Shown here: in pieces, positions 19,691 through 28,706 of the stretch
How the letters are laid out: every line of letters starts with the position of its first letter
Position numbering within the stretch: position 1 is the first letter of the stretch
Origin: Gammaproteobacteria bacterium
GTDB taxonomy: Bacteria; Pseudomonadota; Gammaproteobacteria; GRL18
Length of the DNA stretch: 63,265 bases
Assembly (NCBI GenBank): GCA_016744395.1
Contig: JADGEK010000018.1
Span: 1 to 63,265 of the forward strand
Direction of reading: 5' to 3'
The notes under the pieces: generated by a model
What the model was told of the DNA's origin: nothing
Database searches by the model: none
Seen by the model: the letters and a program-made list of their open reading frames with translations, nothing else
Made by a program: the position numbers and the translations under genes

Positions 19691-20239
19691 ATGGCTGGAG
19701 TAAATAAAGTAATATTAGTTGGACGATTGGGCAAAGACCCTGAAGTAAGATACACTCCAGACAATAGAGCTATTGCTAATATTACATTGGCAACATCAGA
19801 AACCTGGAAAGACAAAAATACAGGTCAGAAGCAGGAAAAAACCGAATGGCATCGAGTGGTGTTTTTTGGTGGTGTTGCAGGTGTTGTGGGTGAATACCTG
19901 CGAAAAGGTTCACAGGTTTACCTTGAAGGTAAATTACAGACCAGAAAATGGCAGGATCAGAGTGGACAGGATCGCTATACCACAGAAGTGGTTGTTGACA
20001 GCTTTAATGGTGTTATGCAAATGTTAGATACTCGAAGTGGTGGAGACACTGCTTTTGGCCAGCAAGGTGGTGGCAATCAGAATTTCCAACAAAATCAGGC
20101 TCCTAATCAATCAATGCAACAACAAGCACCACAACAGAATGTCCAGAAAAACCAGCAGGCTCCTCAGCAACAGCAGCCACAATCAGCACCAACGAGCCAG
20201 CCTTTTGAAGAAGAATTTGATGATGATATTCCGTTCTAG
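19691..20239 (+). CDS. ssb: Single-stranded DNA-binding protein
   Basis: SSB coats single-stranded DNA in replication and repair and recruits partners through its tail. The product has 182 residues (E. coli 178). The OB domain (residues 1-110) begins [20 protein letters not shown] and includes [12 protein letters not shown] Gln- and Asn-rich linker (about 115-170) follows, and the protein ends with the acidic tip FDDDIPF. AGGAGAGG provides a strong RBS. Confidence 0.97.
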   Translation: MAGVNKVILVGRLGKDPEVRYTPDNRAIANITLATSETWKDKNTGQKQEKTEWHRVVFFGGVAGVVGEYLRKGSQVYLEGKLQTRKWQDQSGQDRYTTEVVVDSFNGVMQMLDTRSGGDTAFGQQGGGNQNFQQNQAPNQSMQQQAPQQNVQKNQQAPQQQQPQSAPTSQPFEEEFDDDIPF

Positions 20240-20278
20240 GCCGAAAATTTGTAAAAAAGTAAAGACAGATTTTTCTTC

Positions 20279-20301
20279 AAAGCCCTCTAATAGAGGGCTT
20301 T
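20279..20301. terminator. Terminator between ssb and gloB
   Basis: AAAGCCCTCTA and TAGAGGGCTTT are exact complements with a single base between, so the true loop is a few bases. It stands between two convergent genes and can serve both. The T-run is short on the plus strand (TTTGTTGTGTT). Confidence 0.8.
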
Positions 20302-20317
20302 GTTGTGTTATGAGGTT

Positions 20318-21097
20318 TTAATCATATTCAGAGTCTTTCCAAAAACGGAGAGCGCCAAAAACTTCATCATCGGTTACTAATTTTTTTCCAGTAAATTTTT
20401 CTGCGGCGTGAATGACAGCAGGAATTTTATAGCGTAAGAAAGGGTTGGTTTTTAACTCCATATCTAATGTAGACGGAACCGTTGGTATGTCTTTTTCCTG
20501 TCTGGAGGTATCTTCAATTTCTCGTTGTAAGAGCACCTTATTTTCAGGCTCGACCCATTTTGCAAAGCCAATATTGTCCAAAGTATATTCATGGGCACAA
20601 TACACTTGCGTGTCGCCTGGTAAAGAAGCTAATTTACTGAGTGAAGTTTGCATTTGTTTCATCGTACCCTCAAATACCCGCCCACAGCCACAAGCAAATA
20701 AAGTATCACCACAAAATAATGAACCTTCTCCATAATATGAAATATGTCCGCTGGTGTGGCCTGGAACGTCCAGTATTTTAAAGTGGGCATTGATTTCAGG
20801 GATTAACACTTCATCATCTTCACGTAATGGATGAGTGATTGATGAAATATTTTCGTGAGCAGGGCCATAGATTTTCATATCTGGAAATTGTTTTAATAGC
20901 TCTGATACACCACCCGTATGATCGCTATGATGATGAGTGAGAAGAATGGCGACAGGCTTAATATTTTCAGTGTCAATCAGGTGGATAATTTGTTTGGCTT
21001 CACCAGGATCAACAAGAACCACTTGATTGTGTTCAACATTACTCAGCATCCAGATGTAATTATCTGAAAAGGCAGGGATCGGTTTTATATTCATCAT
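20318..21097 (-). CDS. gloB: Hydroxyacylglutathione hydrolase (glyoxalase II)
   Basis: Hydrolyses S-lactoylglutathione to lactate and glutathione, the second step of methylglyoxal detoxification, in the cytoplasm. The product has 259 residues (E. coli 251). The metallo-beta-lactamase core has the binuclear metal motif THHHSDH (residues 54-60), then GHTSGHISYY, FCGDTLFACGCGR and CAHEYTL. Two ATG codons stand in tandem at the start; either is possible. Convergent with ssb and 83 bp from the LysR gene, which is on the same strand. Confidence 0.94.
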   Translation of the reverse strand: MMNIKPIPAFSDNYIWMLSNVEHNQVVLVDPGEAKQIIHLIDTENIKPVAILLTHHHSDHTGGVSELLKQFPDMKIYGPAHENISSITHPLREDDEVLIPEINAHFKILDVPGHTSGHISYYGEGSLFCGDTLFACGCGRVFEGTMKQMQTSLSKLASLPGDTQVYCAHEYTLDNIGFAKWVEPENKVLLQREIEDTSRQEKDIPTVPSTLDMELKTNPFLRYKIPAVIHAAEKFTGKKLVTDDEVFGALRFWKDSEYD

Positions 21098-21180
21098 ATT
21101 TTTCTCATTTTACCCAAATGATTTCTTGGCATTATTGTTTATTAGTATTACTTTATAAATAGTAATAATCCATGTCTGTT

Positions 21181-22107
21181 TCAACTGATTTTATTTCCAA
21201 ATGGCCTTTCAATTCGCTCTTGTTCCTGCTCTATTGCTTCTCTTAGATAATTGGCAAAAGCTCTCACCCTTGCTGTATTTCTTAGATCGGGATGGATTAG
21301 AAGCCATAGCTCTGAAGTAAAAGGCTCTGAAAAAAAGGGCTCTGAAGGATCAATAACTGGCTGAAGAGTGTCAAGAGGCTCGGCAAGAAAAAAGGGAAGC
21401 GGTGCAATGCCCAAGTGATTCTTAACTGCTTCAAAGAGCCCTGGAAGATTGTTACTCCTAAAAGCCACTGAGGCTTTAGGGTGATTTTGTTTTAGCCATT
21501 GATTTGCTGAAAACCAATCGAGCCCATTGCTGGGCATTAGCCAGTTATATTGATCCAATGTTGTTTTAGAGTGTTTATTGAGATAAGTTTTTGAGCCATA
21601 GATGGTTGCTCCCAAACGGCAAAGTTTATGGCCGATAGCACTGTCTGGTGGACTCTTTGTTGAACGAATGGCAATATCCGCTTCACGATGACCGAGATCT
21701 AATAAATCGTTTTCAATAATGAGGTCAAGAATGATTCCAGGGTAGGACTGACAAAAATGGACAATATGCGGCATTAATATTTCCATTGTTAAAGCATCAG
21801 GAGCAGTTACACGAAGATTGCCATTTAAACGTAGATCGCCGCCAATCAGCTTTCTTGAAAGACTAAAGAATTCTTCTTCAATGCGTTCAGCTGATGCCAA
21901 CATCACTTCACCTGCTTTGGTCATAGCATAGCCAGTTGCTTGTCGTTCAAACAAGCGGACGGCTATTTTTTCTTCAATAGCCGCTATTCTTCGAAAGACA
22001 GTCGAATGATTGACACCCAATTCTCTTGCGGCACCTGACAGGCTTCCTTGACGGCAGACCGATAAAACAATGCGGAGATCATTCCATTCTAATTCCTGTG
22101 CGTTCAT
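21181..22107 (-). CDS. LysR-family transcriptional regulator
   Basis: A 308-residue DNA-binding regulator. The N-terminal winged helix-turn-helix is at residues about 9-68 (GSLSGAARELGVNHSTVFRRIAAIEEK, split over about 27 residues), followed by the periplasmic-binding-like effector domain (about 93-295). It is divergent from the AhpD-like gene, 134 bp apart, so it probably controls that gene (inference from the usual LysR arrangement). Effector unknown. Confidence 0.88.
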   Translation of the reverse strand: MNAQELEWNDLRIVLSVCRQGSLSGAARELGVNHSTVFRRIAAIEEKIAVRLFERQATGYAMTKAGEVMLASAERIEEEFFSLSRKLIGGDLRLNGNLRVTAPDALTMEILMPHIVHFCQSYPGIILDLIIENDLLDLGHREADIAIRSTKSPPDSAIGHKLCRLGATIYGSKTYLNKHSKTTLDQYNWLMPSNGLDWFSANQWLKQNHPKASVAFRSNNLPGLFEAVKNHLGIAPLPFFLAEPLDTLQPVIDPSEPFFSEPFTSELWLLIHPDLRNTARVRAFANYLREAIEQEQERIERPFGNKIS

Positions 22108-22241
22108 GCAATGCCATCTTTCATATTTAGCTGATTATCATTCTAAAAGGCACATGCTAACATTGATTTCAGTTAAACCTAAAGAAAATAGTAAAAAAAT
22201 ATTCTGTTGCTTTACTGCTATTACAAAATTAAAAAGGAAAA

Positions 22242-22769
22242 ATGATGAGCTACTTAAGTTATACCAGAGATTATAAAAATAATTTATTAATGCTGCTTGT
22301 GCGTGATCATAAACGCTATCAGCCAATTGTTCAGTTTTTTGATCAGGTGACTCAAAATTTATCGGAACTCAGTTGGGCACAAGCCGAATACATTGCCAGT
22401 GAAGTGAGTAAAGCAAACCATTCAGAATTTTGCCTGGGTATTCGACAAGGAATGATAAATGCTTTGCTCAAAAATTCCTTAGAGTTAAAAATTAACAACC
22501 TGGAGCCAGTGATTGCCTATGCGCTCAAGTTAAACCATGATGCAAGCCAAATGACGCTTAAAGATATTCAAATGATTTTGGATGCGGGTTGGAGTGAACA
22601 GACAGTTGAAGATGTTGTTGCATTGGTAGCGATTCAGAAGCTCTACAATACCATTGCCACAGGTCTTGGTTTCAAGGCCGTCCCTGAAGAAGTCTTTACG
22701 GAAATAGGTCAGGACACTGTTCAGCAAGGTGGCTATGCTGCATCTTTCTCTCGTTTCATTGAGTCATAA
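22242..22769 (+). CDS. AhpD-like / carboxymuconolactone decarboxylase family protein
   Basis: A 175-residue helical protein. The segment WAQAEYIASEVSKANHSEFC (residues about 46-65) matches the pattern of peroxidase-related AhpD-fold proteins, where family members normally carry C-x-x-C followed by His. Here only the second Cys is present; the first is Ser (NHSEFC) and the usual downstream His is missing. It may therefore lack disulfide-reductase activity. GGAAAAA precedes two tandem ATG codons. Divergent from the LysR regulator. Function unproven. Confidence 0.6.
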   Translation: MMSYLSYTRDYKNNLLMLLVRDHKRYQPIVQFFDQVTQNLSELSWAQAEYIASEVSKANHSEFCLGIRQGMINALLKNSLELKINNLEPVIAYALKLNHDASQMTLKDIQMILDAGWSEQTVEDVVALVAIQKLYNTIATGLGFKAVPEEVFTEIGQDTVQQGGYAASFSRFIES

Positions 22770-22871
22770 GTTGTTTCTGTCAATAATGCAGTTGTTTGGC
22801 ACATAGATACACCTGCTGCTTCCGCTTAACATAGAGGTTATTAATTAACTGAAACAGATTCAGGAGTGCTA

Positions 22872-23270
22872 ATGATGACTACAGAACTTTACTGGCTTGT
22901 ATTAACCATCTTAATGACGTCTATTTTGTGGATACCTTATATTATTAATCGGTTATTGGAGCATGGGGTATTGGCTGGCTTATGGGATCCTGATGGTAAA
23001 ACCCATACCGAAGTGGTCTGGGCAAAGCGCTTAATGAGTGCGCATGTTAACTCAGTTGAGAACCTGGTTGTCTTTGTGCCGTTGGTAATTATTGTTCATA
23101 TTTTTGGAATGAGTAATGAACTTACTGGGTCGGCTGTCATTATTTTCTTTTTTTCTCGACTTTTACATGCTGTTTTGTTCACATTGAGGATACCTGTTTT
23201 AAGAACGATTGCTTTTCTGGGCGGCTTTTATGCACAAATGGTGATGGTTTTTACACTTTTACAACATTAA
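22872..23270 (+). CDS. MAPEG-family membrane protein
   Basis: A 132-residue inner-membrane protein with four hydrophobic segments. The family pattern is visible in WAKRLMSAHVNSVENLVVF (residues about 54-72) and FFFSRLLHAVLFTLRIPVLR. MAPEG proteins are membrane-bound glutathione-dependent enzymes in eukaryotes; bacterial substrates are mostly unknown. ATG at 22872 with AGGAG five bases upstream is preferred over an in-frame GTG at 22866 that overlaps that RBS. Next gene is a glutathione transferase, 60 bp on. Confidence 0.82.
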   Translation: MMTTELYWLVLTILMTSILWIPYIINRLLEHGVLAGLWDPDGKTHTEVVWAKRLMSAHVNSVENLVVFVPLVIIVHIFGMSNELTGSAVIIFFFSRLLHAVLFTLRIPVLRTIAFLGGFYAQMVMVFTLLQH

Positions 23271-23330
23271 ACGGTGATTTCTACTGAGCCTTGTTTTTTG
23301 TTCAGCAGATGTTATTGACAAGGAAAACAA

Positions 23331-23930
23331 ATGAAACTCTTTTATTCTAAGACATCACCTTATGCACGTAAGGTGCGTATGGTGATACTTAACAACAGGC
23401 TGGAGGAAAACATTGAAGCGGTTGAGGTCAATCCCTTTGGTGATGTCTCAGAGCTGACAAAATACAACCCGCTTGGAAAAATACCAACACTGGTTCTGGA
23501 TGATGGTGAAGCATTATGTGATAGCCCTCTTATTTGTCATTATTTGAATAATCTCAATGACCAGAGAATGTTGAGTGATAATAGTGAGCAGTATTGGGAC
23601 ATTTTACGTTGGCAAGCCTTGGCTGATGGCCTGATGGATGCGGCTTATAACCTGGTAATGGAGCGACGTCGAGAGCAAGAGGAGCAATCAAGCTCATGTA
23701 AGGCGCAGTGGACGCTTGAAATTACTCGTGTATTAGAGCAAATAGACGTTGAATTTAATGTTGATGATAAAGTCATTAAACTGAGTCAAATCTCGGTTGC
23801 ATCGGCTCTGGGATATCTGGAACTTCGACTGCCTGAGCTGTTACATGAAACTCAGTATGCCAAGATCATCAAATGGTACAATGCGTTTAAAACTCAGGAT
23901 ATTATGTTAGCGACACAGCCTCAGGAATAA
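23331..23930 (+). CDS. Glutathione S-transferase family protein (YibF-like)
   Basis: A 199-residue cytosolic protein with an N-terminal thioredoxin-like domain (MKLFYSKTSPYARKVRM, GKIPTLVLDDGE, DSPLICHYL) and an all-helical C-terminal domain. The SPYARK site matches the YibF branch, where Ser rather than Cys or Tyr is the likely catalytic residue. AAGGA precedes the ATG. It sits between the MAPEG gene and the AraC regulator (11 bp), in line with a glutathione-linked detoxification group (inference). Confidence 0.85.
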   Translation: MKLFYSKTSPYARKVRMVILNNRLEENIEAVEVNPFGDVSELTKYNPLGKIPTLVLDDGEALCDSPLICHYLNNLNDQRMLSDNSEQYWDILRWQALADGLMDAAYNLVMERRREQEEQSSSCKAQWTLEITRVLEQIDVEFNVDDKVIKLSQISVASALGYLELRLPELLHETQYAKIIKWYNAFKTQDIMLATQPQE

Positions 23931-23941
23931 TTTGGATAGCC

Positions 23942-24967
23942 ATGTTTGATATGGATGAAAAAATGCACAAAAGTACAACTTACTTTTCAAAACCCGTCAG
24001 CTCAATAGAGTCAGGTGATGTGTTGAGCCAAATTCTTAATTCTATTGGTATTACGGGCAGTTTGCTCTTAAAAGATGAATATTGTTCGCCCTGGGCTGTT
24101 TCAGTGCCTCAGTCCTCTTATCTTAATGCTCTCTTGAATACCAGTAGAAATATTCGAGTGGCTACTTTTCACTGGGTGGAACGAGGTCAATTTCACCTGA
24201 AGCTGGATGATGGACAGGACCTTGTGATTGAACAGGGTGAAATGGTTGTCTGCTTTTCAGGGCAGGGTCATACGCTCTCTCAGGGAAAAAGCCCAAGAGT
24301 CACTTCTTTTAAAGAAATCATGGCGGGCACTGAGAATCTCTATCAACCTGACGTTGTGGGTGATGAATCCAGTACACTGTTGGTGTGTGGTGTCTTTCTT
24401 TTGCATGACATATTGCTCAACCCATTGTTGTCCACTTTGCCAGAAGTCTTAAAGCTTAATGTGATGGAGCAGGATAAGTATTCTCGCTTACAGGGTGTCA
24501 TCCAACTGATGGTGAAGGAATTTAATGCTGAGTCGGTTGGAAATAGTTTTGTGATTGAACGTTATCTGGAAATATTGTGTGCAGAAATTATCCGAGCGCA
24601 TATTGATAGCCTGCCAGAGCAGGCAACAGGCTGGCTTGGTGCGCTTAAAGATCCTCTGATTGGTAGAACAATTGAAGCCATTCATTCAGCTCCAGAGGTT
24701 AATTGGAGTGTCAATGAGTTGGCTTCAAAGGTAGCCATGTCACCATCACGTTTTGCTGCCAGGTTTGTTGCTATAGTCGGAGAGTCACCGATGATTTATG
24801 TGACCAAATGGCGAATGTATATTGCCAGTCGATGTTTAAAAGAGACTGGTCAAAACATTGAGCAAATTGCGAATGATGTAGGGTACGAGAGTATGGCCTC
24901 TTTTAGTCGTGCATTTAAGCGGCATATGGGAGTATCACCTGGTATTTGGCGTTCTGCCAAAGAATAA
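23942..24967 (+). CDS. AraC-family transcriptional regulator
   Basis: A 341-residue regulator. Residues about 45-210 form a cupin-type sensor domain (FHWVERGQFHLKLDDGQ, IEQGEMVVCFSGQGH). The C-terminal two helix-turn-helix units (about 237-337) contain WSVNELASKVAMSPSRFAAR and IEQIANDVGYESMASFSRAF with the diagnostic FSRAFKRHMGVSP. It starts 11 bp after the glutathione transferase, so it is probably in the same transcript. Target genes unknown. Confidence 0.9.
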   Translation: MFDMDEKMHKSTTYFSKPVSSIESGDVLSQILNSIGITGSLLLKDEYCSPWAVSVPQSSYLNALLNTSRNIRVATFHWVERGQFHLKLDDGQDLVIEQGEMVVCFSGQGHTLSQGKSPRVTSFKEIMAGTENLYQPDVVGDESSTLLVCGVFLLHDILLNPLLSTLPEVLKLNVMEQDKYSRLQGVIQLMVKEFNAESVGNSFVIERYLEILCAEIIRAHIDSLPEQATGWLGALKDPLIGRTIEAIHSAPEVNWSVNELASKVAMSPSRFAARFVAIVGESPMIYVTKWRMYIASRCLKETGQNIEQIANDVGYESMASFSRAFKRHMGVSPGIWRSAKE

Positions 24968-24974
24968 TCACTGG

Positions 24975-25715
24975 TTATTTATTATAGGTGACTGCAATTA
25001 TTTGTCCTTTATGATCGGTAATAAGCCTGGCTTTTTTATATTGTGTGTCTGATGCTTTTTTTCTCAGTCCTTGCAAGGTGCGCAGAGGCATTTCTTCAAC
25101 CAGAATATTGATTAACCAGTCTGGTAAATGACCTTCGGGGTTTGTGTGATGGGTCCATGTCACACGAGTATTTTCCTTGTCGATGGGCTCAAGCCGATAG
25201 TGACCATGAGAATGTTTTACCCTTATAAGTGAAGATTTTGGGATCTGTGAGCATTGTTGAATATTCTTTTGGCAGAATCCAGGAACCGCTTTGCTGTGGA
25301 TGTCGACCGAACCTGTTTTAACTGATCGAGTGACCTTTGAATGAAAGATGAATTCACGGTTTTGTGCTGGAAAGGGTAATTGATGAATTTGATAATGATA
25401 ACGCTCAGAAAAAGAGACTTTTGTCAGCAGTAGAGGTCTCTCACAGCGGTGTACCCAATCGCTGCAAGCATTGATGTCTAGAATGACGGCAAGAAGACTA
25501 TCAATCGAAGCATTGATATGAATGATGCCACGGAAGGATTTGACATCATTAGCCCAGAAGCTTTTTACATAGATCTGTATGCCGTCCTCGTTCCTGACCA
25601 ATTCCCAGTTATATTCCGATTTGGCAGCCACTTTTGTCACCATTCCCTCAAAGGCAATAATCAGTGACAATAAAAGTATCGTGAGCAATAAGACTAATTT
25701 GAATTTTGTTCTCAT
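24975..25715 (-). CDS. START-domain lipid-binding protein, membrane-anchored or secreted
   Basis: A 246-residue protein with an N-terminal hydrophobic segment (residues 7-25, LVLLLTILLLSLIIAFEG) and then a START fold: WELVRNEDGIQIYVKSFWAN, VILDINACSDWVHRCER, LPFPAQNREFIFHS and RVTWTHHTNPEGHLPDWLIN. START domains bind lipids or hydrophobic ligands. It is convergent with the AraC gene, eight bases apart. Ligand and role unknown. Confidence 0.82.
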   Translation of the reverse strand: MRTKFKLVLLLTILLLSLIIAFEGMVTKVAAKSEYNWELVRNEDGIQIYVKSFWANDVKSFRGIIHINASIDSLLAVILDINACSDWVHRCERPLLLTKVSFSERYHYQIHQLPFPAQNREFIFHSKVTRSVKTGSVDIHSKAVPGFCQKNIQQCSQIPKSSLIRVKHSHGHYRLEPIDKENTRVTWTHHTNPEGHLPDWLINILVEEMPLRTLQGLRKKASDTQYKKARLITDHKGQIIAVTYNK

Positions 25716-26140
25716 CAGAACAGTCCCAAATTATATTAATTAATGATCGTTCCTCCTATTTGTTTCCTTTATTGTAAATCGAAAAGAGTCAAGTGTAATT
25801 GATAGGTATCAGAAAATAGTGTAATTTTTGAACTATATCAATTGTTTTAGTGACATTTAAGGAAAATTTACTAATAAAACATTATTTTTGTTGATGTTTA
25901 CTCATAAAATCACTAAAATCGCGGGTAATTTTCTATGCTTCTCAGCAATCAGACCAGATTATAGACAGCTATCTTGTGTCTGCTGAGACTATTTTCCGAT
26001 TATTTATAAGAGTCACGCTAATAACAATTGGTGTCGATATTTTTTTCACTATTGGAAAGCAAAATCATTACAAACTTTATGCTTACTTTTTTAATAAAGT
26101 AAGTTGACTAACCAGATTTTTAGTTTAACCAGAGAATATT
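25716..26140 (+). other. 425-bp AT-rich spacer before the EF-G gene
   Basis: No gene is visible on either strand. The left side must hold the promoter of the START-domain gene; the right side holds the promoter for the EF-G gene at 25891-25919, leaving a leader of about 215 bases. Within the leader I see only weak inverted repeats. Confidence 0.6.
25891..25919 (+). promoter_or_regulatory. Sigma-70 promoter candidate for EF-G gene
   Basis: TTGATG and TAAAAT are separated by 17 bases; each hexamer has one difference or two from consensus. It is the best match in the 425-bp spacer and is followed by a GC-richer discriminator (CGCGGG). Confidence 0.55.
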
Positions 26141-28231
26141 ATGGCTGATTTAAGCAAGTACCGTAACATAGGCATCTTCGCACACGTTGATGCGGGCAAA
26201 ACAACTACCACTGAGCGTATTTTGAATCTAACGGGTAAGACCCATAAGATTGGTGAAGTACATGATGGTGAAGCAACAACAGACTTCATGGAGCAAGAGC
26301 AGGAACGTGGTATTACCATTCAGTCTGCTGCGACTTCTTGTGAGTGGGATGGGCATCGTATGAATATCATCGATACCCCAGGACACGTTGACTTCACTAT
26401 TGAAGTCTATCGTTCTTTAAAAGTACTTGACGGTGGTGTCGGTGTTTTCTGTGGCTCTGGTGGTGTTGAGCCTCAGTCAGAAACTAACTGGCGTTATGCG
26501 AACGAATCTGGTGTTGCTCGTGTTATTTTTGTTAATAAATTAGACCGTTTAGGTGCTGATTTTTACCGTGTGGTTGATCAGGTTGAGAATGTCTTACAAG
26601 CTAACCCTTTAGTGATGGTACTTCCTATTGGTGAAGAAGATGACTTTACTGGTTGTGTTGATTTACTGACTCAGAAAGCATGGGTTTGGGATGGTTCAGG
26701 TGATCCAAGTAAATATGAAATTCTAGATATTCCTGCTGATTTAGTTGAGAAAGCTGCAGAATACCGTGAACAGTTGATTGAAACTGCGCTTGAGCAAGAT
26801 GATGATCTGATGGAAGCGTATCTGGAAGGTGAAGAGCCATCTATGGAAGATATCAAGCGTTGTATCCGTAAGGGCACTATCGCACTGGATTTCTTCCCAA
26901 CTTACTGTGGTTCAGCGTTCAAGAACAAAGGCATTCAATTAGTGTTGAATGCGGTTGTTGATTATTTGCCAAACCCAATGGAAGTCAAGCCTCAGCCTGA
27001 AGTTGATCTGGATGGAAATGAATCGGGTGAATTTGCCATTGTTGATGCAAGCAGACCTGTTCGTGCACTGGCATTCAAAATTATGGATGACCGTTTTGGC
27101 GCACTGACTTTTACACGTATCTACTCAGGTCGTGTTGATAAGGGTATGACTTTATTAAATACCTTCACAGGTAAAACAGAACGTATTGGCCGTATTGTTG
27201 AAATGCATGCCGATTCTCGTGAAGAATTAGACTACTGTGAAGCGGGTGATATTGTTGCATTTGTTGGTTTGAAAAATACTCAGACTGGGCACACATTATG
27301 TGATCCTAAGAATATAGCGACATTAGAGCCAATGGTTTTCCCAGATCCCGTTATTTCGATTGCGATTTCACCGAATGATAAAGGTGGATCTGAAAAAATG
27401 GGTATCGCTCTGAATAAGATGGTTAAAGAAGATCCTTCTTTCCATGTAGAAACAGACGATGAAAGTGGTGAGACCATTCTTAAGGGAATGGGTGAATTAC
27501 ACCTGGATATTAAAATTGATATCCTAAAGCGTACTCATGGTGTTGATGTCACCGTTGGTAAACCTCAGGTTGCCTATCGTGAGTCAATTACTCAGGCCGT
27601 TGAAGACAGTTACACACATAAGAAACAGTCTGGTGGTTCAGGTCAGTTTGGTAAAATTGACTATACAATCACACCAGGTGAAGCAAATTCTGGCTTCACA
27701 TTTGAATCAACTGTTACTGGTGGTAACGTTCCAAGTGAATACTGGGGTGCTATTGAGAAAGCCTTTGGCCGCATGATGGACGAAGGTGTTTTGGCTGGGT
27801 TCCCTGTTGTTGATGTGCATGTTGAGCTACAAGACGGTTCATATCACGCAGTGGATTCATCGGCTATGGCATTCGAATTAGCGGCATATGGTGCTTATCG
27901 TCAAACTATGAAGAAAGCAGGTCCTCAACTTCTTGAGCCAATCATGAAAGTAGATGTGTTCACTCCAGAAGCTCACGTGGGTGATTGTATAGGTGACTTG
28001 AATCGTCGTCGCGGCATGATTAAGGATCAAGAGTCAAACCCAATGGGTACTCGTATTAAGGCTGAAGCCCCACTAAGTGAGATGTTTGGTTACATTGGTG
28101 ACTTACGTACTATGACTTCTGGTCGTGGTCAGTTTTCAATGGAATTTTCTCACTATAGCGCATGTCCTAAGAATGTTGCTGAAGATGTGATTAAAGAAAC
28201 CTTAGAGCGTAAAGAGAAAGCGAAGAAGTAA
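26141..28231 (+). CDS. fusA2: Elongation factor G, second type (EF-G2)
   Basis: A 696-residue translational GTPase. G-domain motifs [15 protein letters not shown] (G1), DTPGHVDF (G3) and NKLDR (G4) are intact. The wording [41 protein letters not shown] and [14 protein letters not shown] matches the second EF-G found in Vibrio and Pseudomonas rather than the str-operon copy. It stands alone with its own promoter and terminators. It may act in translocation or ribosome recycling. The canonical fusA would lie left of the window (inference). Confidence 0.9.
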   Translation: MADLSKYRNIGIFAHVDAGKTTTTERILNLTGKTHKIGEVHDGEATTDFMEQEQERGITIQSAATSCEWDGHRMNIIDTPGHVDFTIEVYRSLKVLDGGVGVFCGSGGVEPQSETNWRYANESGVARVIFVNKLDRLGADFYRVVDQVENVLQANPLVMVLPIGEEDDFTGCVDLLTQKAWVWDGSGDPSKYEILDIPADLVEKAAEYREQLIETALEQDDDLMEAYLEGEEPSMEDIKRCIRKGTIALDFFPTYCGSAFKNKGIQLVLNAVVDYLPNPMEVKPQPEVDLDGNESGEFAIVDASRPVRALAFKIMDDRFGALTFTRIYSGRVDKGMTLLNTFTGKTERIGRIVEMHADSREELDYCEAGDIVAFVGLKNTQTGHTLCDPKNIATLEPMVFPDPVISIAISPNDKGGSEKMGIALNKMVKEDPSFHVETDDESGETILKGMGELHLDIKIDILKRTHGVDVTVGKPQVAYRESITQAVEDSYTHKKQSGGSGQFGKIDYTITPGEANSGFTFESTVTGGNVPSEYWGAIEKAFGRMMDEGVLAGFPVVDVHVELQDGSYHAVDSSAMAFELAAYGAYRQTMKKAGPQLLEPIMKVDVFTPEAHVGDCIGDLNRRRGMIKDQESNPMGTRIKAEAPLSEMFGYIGDLRTMTSGRGQFSMEFSHYSACPKNVAEDVIKETLERKEKAKK

Positions 28232-28238
28232 ATCTCTT

Positions 28239-28267
28239 CTTAGCTCTTAGTTGCTAAGGGTTTTTTT
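28239..28267 (+). terminator. Terminator after EF-G gene (first)
   Basis: CTTAGC and GCTAAG form a 6-bp stem around an 8-nt loop, followed by GG and a run of eight T. It starts eight bases after the stop codon. Confidence 0.75.
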
Positions 28268-28288
28268 ACATCTCTTGTTCAAAGTAAG

Positions 28289-28329
28289 AAAAAAGGCCGT
28301 GTACTTTATGAGTTCACGGCCTTTTTTTT
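28289..28329. terminator. Terminator after EF-G gene (second)
   Basis: AAAAAAGGCCGTG and CACGGCCTTTTTT form a 13-bp stem with a 13-nt loop and an extended T-run. With the weaker hairpin just upstream it forms a tandem terminator that isolates the EF-G gene from the cysteine-cluster gene. Confidence 0.85.
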
Positions 28330-28356
28330 ACCAGATTTTTTTTCAGGATACAAACT

Positions 28357-28611
28357 ATGCTATGTCGTAATGGCTGTGGTGCTTGCTGTATTGCGCCTTC
28401 AATTTCTACTGCCATTCCAGGGATGCCAAATGGGAAACCTGCTGGTGAACGTTGCATTCAGCTGGATGACAATAACTCCTGTCAAATTTTTGGTCAGCCA
28501 TCCAGGCCTGATGTTTGTTTGCAATTTCAAGCCAGTGAAGAGTTTTGTGGTGAGAGCAATGAATTTGCTTTGCAACGCATTACTGAATTAGAAACAGAAA
28601 GCCGGCCGTAG
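28357..28611 (+). CDS. YkgJ-type cysteine-cluster protein
   Basis: An 84-residue protein with a metal-binding pattern CRNGCGACC near the start, then CIQLD, CQIFGQPSRPDVC and FCG, the arrangement of the zinc- or iron-chelating CxxCxxCC (YkgJ/UPF0153) family. Function is unknown in the family. The gene begins soon after the EF-G terminators and AGGATAC lies 8 bases before ATG. In-frame proline-rich middle IPGMPNGKPAGERC is typical of the family. Confidence 0.82.
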   Translation: MLCRNGCGACCIAPSISTAIPGMPNGKPAGERCIQLDDNNSCQIFGQPSRPDVCLQFQASEEFCGESNEFALQRITELETESRP

Positions 28612-28706
28612 ACTTCTCATACAGGAAAAGTTTTGAATATTGAATTGTGAGCTTAGTTAATTACTTCTAAGTAAGAACTCAGTATAATGTTGGTTTAATT
28701 TAATAC

